Shown here: positions 61,636-64,000 of the stretch, piece by piece
Position numbering within the stretch: the first letter of the stretch is position 1
Layout: each line of letters opens with the position of its first letter
Assembly (NCBI GenBank): GCA_034008185.1
Contig: CM067081.1
Span: forward strand, 66,764,054-66,828,053
DNA from: Gorsachius magnificus
Lineage: Eukaryota; Chordata; Aves; Pelecaniformes; Ardeidae
DNA length: 64,000 nt
Direction of reading: 5' to 3'
Notes under the pieces: generated by a model
What the model was told of the DNA's origin: nothing
The model's database searches: none
The model's input: the letters and a program-made list of their open reading frames with translations, nothing else
Position numbers and translations under genes: made by a program

Positions 61636-63690
61636 GAAAGTTATGGTAGTAGCAGGAAACTTCATTTGCCCTCAAGAGGGAGAAGGAGGATGAACAAATC
61701 TCACAACTGAATGTGATGAAGAGAACATTTTTTTTCAACTGTCAAGGATGTTCTTTGATCATCTACCTCAAAGCACAAAGAGGAAATTTTAATCTTAAGC
61801 TATGTAGGAGGTCTGGTTCAAGATGTTACTCAGCAATCATCTTGTAAACATTACCTGTGTCATATTGTTGTTTGGCATTCTTGTATGAACAAAAACACCC
61901 CCAAACTTTTTTAATAAGACTTAACCTCATCCTGTCCCAAGAAACTTAAGCAAGTCTTATAGACTTAGTGAAGCCTAATAAGAAGCAGTGAAGAAGTGTA
62001 GCTCAGTGAGTCTTGCATATGTCACAGAGACCAGCTGAAGACAGCAAATTGGAGACATTAAAGTAACGTGTTAAAAACGGGTTTAAAAAAATAAAAGAAC
62101 ATACTGGTTAAATTGAATGAAGAAAGCTGATGATAGTAATCCTTCAAAGAGCAGAACTTGTATCTAAGAAAATAGGAGAGTGGCAAATTTAATATTAAAA
62201 CCCTAAGGTAATGTCCATGTCACTGACAGTGGGAAGCACGCAAGGAAGGCTGTAGTCCATTAAGTGACTGGCATGTCAGGGGATTCTCAAGAAAGGTGCT
62301 GCTACAGCAGACAAGCCACAGCAGTTCTTTGCAGTAGTGTTTGCTGCGGAGGACTGCAGAGAAGTTCCCAGGCTGAAGAGTTTCTTACATGCGTGAACAA
62401 AAGGAAATGCTTTCCAAATAATGTGTTGAGAGCGAATCAGTAAAATGAATAGGAGGACATCATGCAAACCAGATGATATTCACTCAAGTTGTAAAATACC
62501 TCAGATATGGAAGTACCAAATTTTTTGTTGTAAGTATGTAATCCATCCCTTACATCAGGCTGCCTTTGCCAGAGGAGTGGAAGATGCGTGATACCATAGG
62601 GTCATAGGAGGGAGGTAGAACTGGAAGTTTCAGGGAAGTAAAGTGTCATAAAAATTCTGTAAACACATAAATACAGTAAAGAGATTATGGCTTTTTTAGT
62701 TAGAAGTCATGCTTCACAAAGCAGTTAGAATCCTTTGAGTGGAGGACAAGTATATGGCTGGTATAATGCACTTCGATTTATAAAAAGCATTTGATGAGAC
62801 CTCCTGCCAAAGGCTTTTAAAGGAAGTCAGCTGTTGTGGATTAAGAGGAACAACCTCCTGTTGTATTAGTAACTGGCCAGAAGATGAGAAAAGGGTAAGA
62901 CTCAGTTTCCACAGAGGTCTTTCCAGTGAATCTTCAAGGATATGTACCCTCAGTAAATTCGTACGTGTTCTAGTCAAAGGAACAAAGTGTGCTGATATCC
63001 AGCTAGGAATACAAAATCACACAATCCAAAATTAATTGTGAGATGTTCAAGAAGAATCTCAACATACAGAGAAACCGGACAATAAGTAGCTGCTGGGATT
63101 CAGCACTGCTAAATGCTAAGTAGTGTATCCTGCAGGAAGAGAATGAAAACAGTTCTACTTATGGCTGCCTTACCAGAGTCCTAATTAGCTGTGATCCTTT
63201 GGGACAAATTTTGTTGTTGTTGTGGGTAATTCTTTGAAGGCATAAGCTTTGTGCTCAGTAGCTGTAAAAAAAAAAAAAGGAAACAAAGGCAGAAGCGAAA
63301 TGTTTAGGAAAGGAGTAGAAGATGGAACAGAAAACACCATTGCTGTTAACTCCTTGGTATACGGGCTACTGTGTATGCATCTCTGGTCACTGCCTCAGAC
63401 CATGAGTAAATCTAGTAATGGTGACTGGGATAATGATTTCCATTTGAGGGAAAGCTAAACAGGATTGAGTGGTGAGAAGAAAGTTTGTAAGGGTAAAACT
63501 TAATCAGGAGTTTCTTCTGGAAAAGGGACCCAAAGGGTGTGCTTCCATGCTTTTTTCTAGCAAGTTCCAACACTTTATTGCAAGTGAATTTCCATTACAT
63601 GGGTTACTGTATGAGTATGGAAAGATACTTTGCAGAGTGGATTTTATAGAGAGGGTTACAGAAAATCTTAGAGAAGAGTCCTGATCAGTT
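61636..63690 (+). mobile_element. Ancient CR1/L3-like LINE, long decayed ORF2
   Basis: Five separate blocks resemble old CR1/L3 consensus sequence, in the right order and spacing. GGTAGTAGCAGGAAACTTCA (from about 61645) corresponds to the endonuclease GDFN region. TTCTTTGCAGTAGTGTTTGC (62324) matches the FFASVFTAEDVREIP block. CCAGATGATATTCACTCAAG (62469) matches PDGIHPR. CTTCGATTTATAAAAAGCAT then TTGATGAG (62770-62797) matches DFSKAFD of RT. GGAGTAGAAGATGGAACAGA (from 63312) and the CTGTGTATGCATCTCTGGTC region (from about 63368) match the ENKTEN and EYCVQFWSPH blocks. Stops and indels occur in every frame. The copy is probably older than the bird radiation. The 5' boundary is uncertain and no 3' terminal repeat was found before 64 kb. 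Confidence 0.75.
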
Positions 63691-64000
63691 TAAGAGTTGA
63701 TGCTAAATACAAGAAGATAAAGCACTGCAAAAATAGCTAGTTTTTTAAGGCTGTCATGTAAAGTATCATTAACTTTGTTGTCTGAAAATTTTGGTTTCCA
63801 TTATCTATGTCTAGGCATACAAATGGGGACTAACCTGGGCACGTGAGCTCTGAAACCTGAAAACCAGCATTCTTAATAGAGGTGTTAATCACCTACAGCC
63901 CTGAATATCTAAAACAGAAGTTGTCGTGAAAACTCTTTAAAACTAGTGCAGCTTTAATTTAGTCATCTTCCTTCAGGCCTGAAGTGACAACTTCGGCTGT
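63691..64000 (+). other. Window end, intron 1
   Basis: AT-rich sequence with nothing recognisable. It may hold the decayed remainder of the ancient CR1/L3-like element. Confidence 0.4.

Larger units (their letters stand above)
31143..64000 (+). other. ATP11A: ATP11A intron 1 (incomplete, runs off the window)
   Basis: From the exon 1 donor to the window end I found no sequence encoding the expected exon 2 start (Cys-Ala-Gly-Glu-Glu-Asn-Trp-Val-Asp). A very long first intron is known for mammalian ATP11A, so this is expected. The content is AT-rich unique sequence with three solo LTRs, a CR1 tail and an ancient CR1/L3-like LINE. An unrecognised alternative first exon cannot be excluded. Confidence 0.75.

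Noticed and set aside
62590..62645. CATAGGGTCATAGGAG followed by GAACTGGAAG, resembling the reverse complement of a CR1 tail
   Set aside because: The match is short and degenerate, and the segment lies inside the plus-strand ancient LINE whose flanking blocks run the opposite way.
31143..64000. ATP11A exon 2 within the window
   Set aside because: No sequence encoding the expected Cys-Ala-Gly-Glu-Glu-Asn-Trp start after a splice acceptor was seen. It is presumed to lie beyond the window.
1..64000. tRNA, rRNA, CRISPR arrays, bacterial operons or intact retroviral genes
   Set aside because: None seen. The LTRs are solo and no gag, pol or env reading frame is present.

Overview
The window looks like nuclear DNA from a bird. 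The main evidence is repeats: several copies of CR1, the dominant avian LINE, ending in the typical GATTCTATGATTCTAT tail, plus solo LTRs of types that I recognise from bird genomes. The rest is AT-rich, stop-dense non-coding sequence broken by one sharp CpG island. A neoavian lineage is my guess from the LTR types; it is not proven. Nothing bacterial, plasmid-like or CRISPR-like is present.

One protein-coding gene can be supported. The CpG island at about 30.0-31.5 kb holds the promoter, 5' leader and first coding exon of a plus-strand gene. The exon encodes 13 residues, MDCSLLRTLVSRY, and then meets a consensus splice donor (GTGAGT). This matches the start of ATP11A, a P4-ATPase phospholipid flippase, at 11 of 13 positions as I recall the human protein. 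Everything to the right (31.1-64.0 kb) is therefore read as ATP11A intron 1. I did not find exon 2.

Layout. 1-30 kb: intergenic, upstream of ATP11A, with three CR1 copies (8.6, 13.0 and 15.9 kb), one much older CR1/L3-like remnant (11.9-12.4 kb), small hairpins and tandem repeats, and a candidate regulatory region at 25.35-25.94 kb that ends beside a 21-bp SOX-type palindrome. 30.0-31.5 kb: CpG island, two upstream ORFs and ATP11A exon 1. 31.1-64 kb: intron 1, with an RFX X-box palindrome at 37.4 kb, three unrelated solo LTRs (42.9 kb minus strand; 47.0 kb and 57.6 kb plus strand, the last two with exact 5-bp target-site duplications), a short CR1 tail, a degenerate tandem repeat at 57.1 kb and a long, heavily decayed CR1/L3-like LINE at 61.6-63.7 kb that still shows the colinear order of its reverse-transcriptase blocks.

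Apart from the ATP11A exon, I treat the open reading frames as chance ORFs, GC-rich artefacts of the CpG island, or decayed transposon sequence. I see no new multi-gene system. The most useful leads are the palindromic regulatory candidates, the paired uORFs and the sense-oriented LTRs with poly(A) signals inside intron 1.
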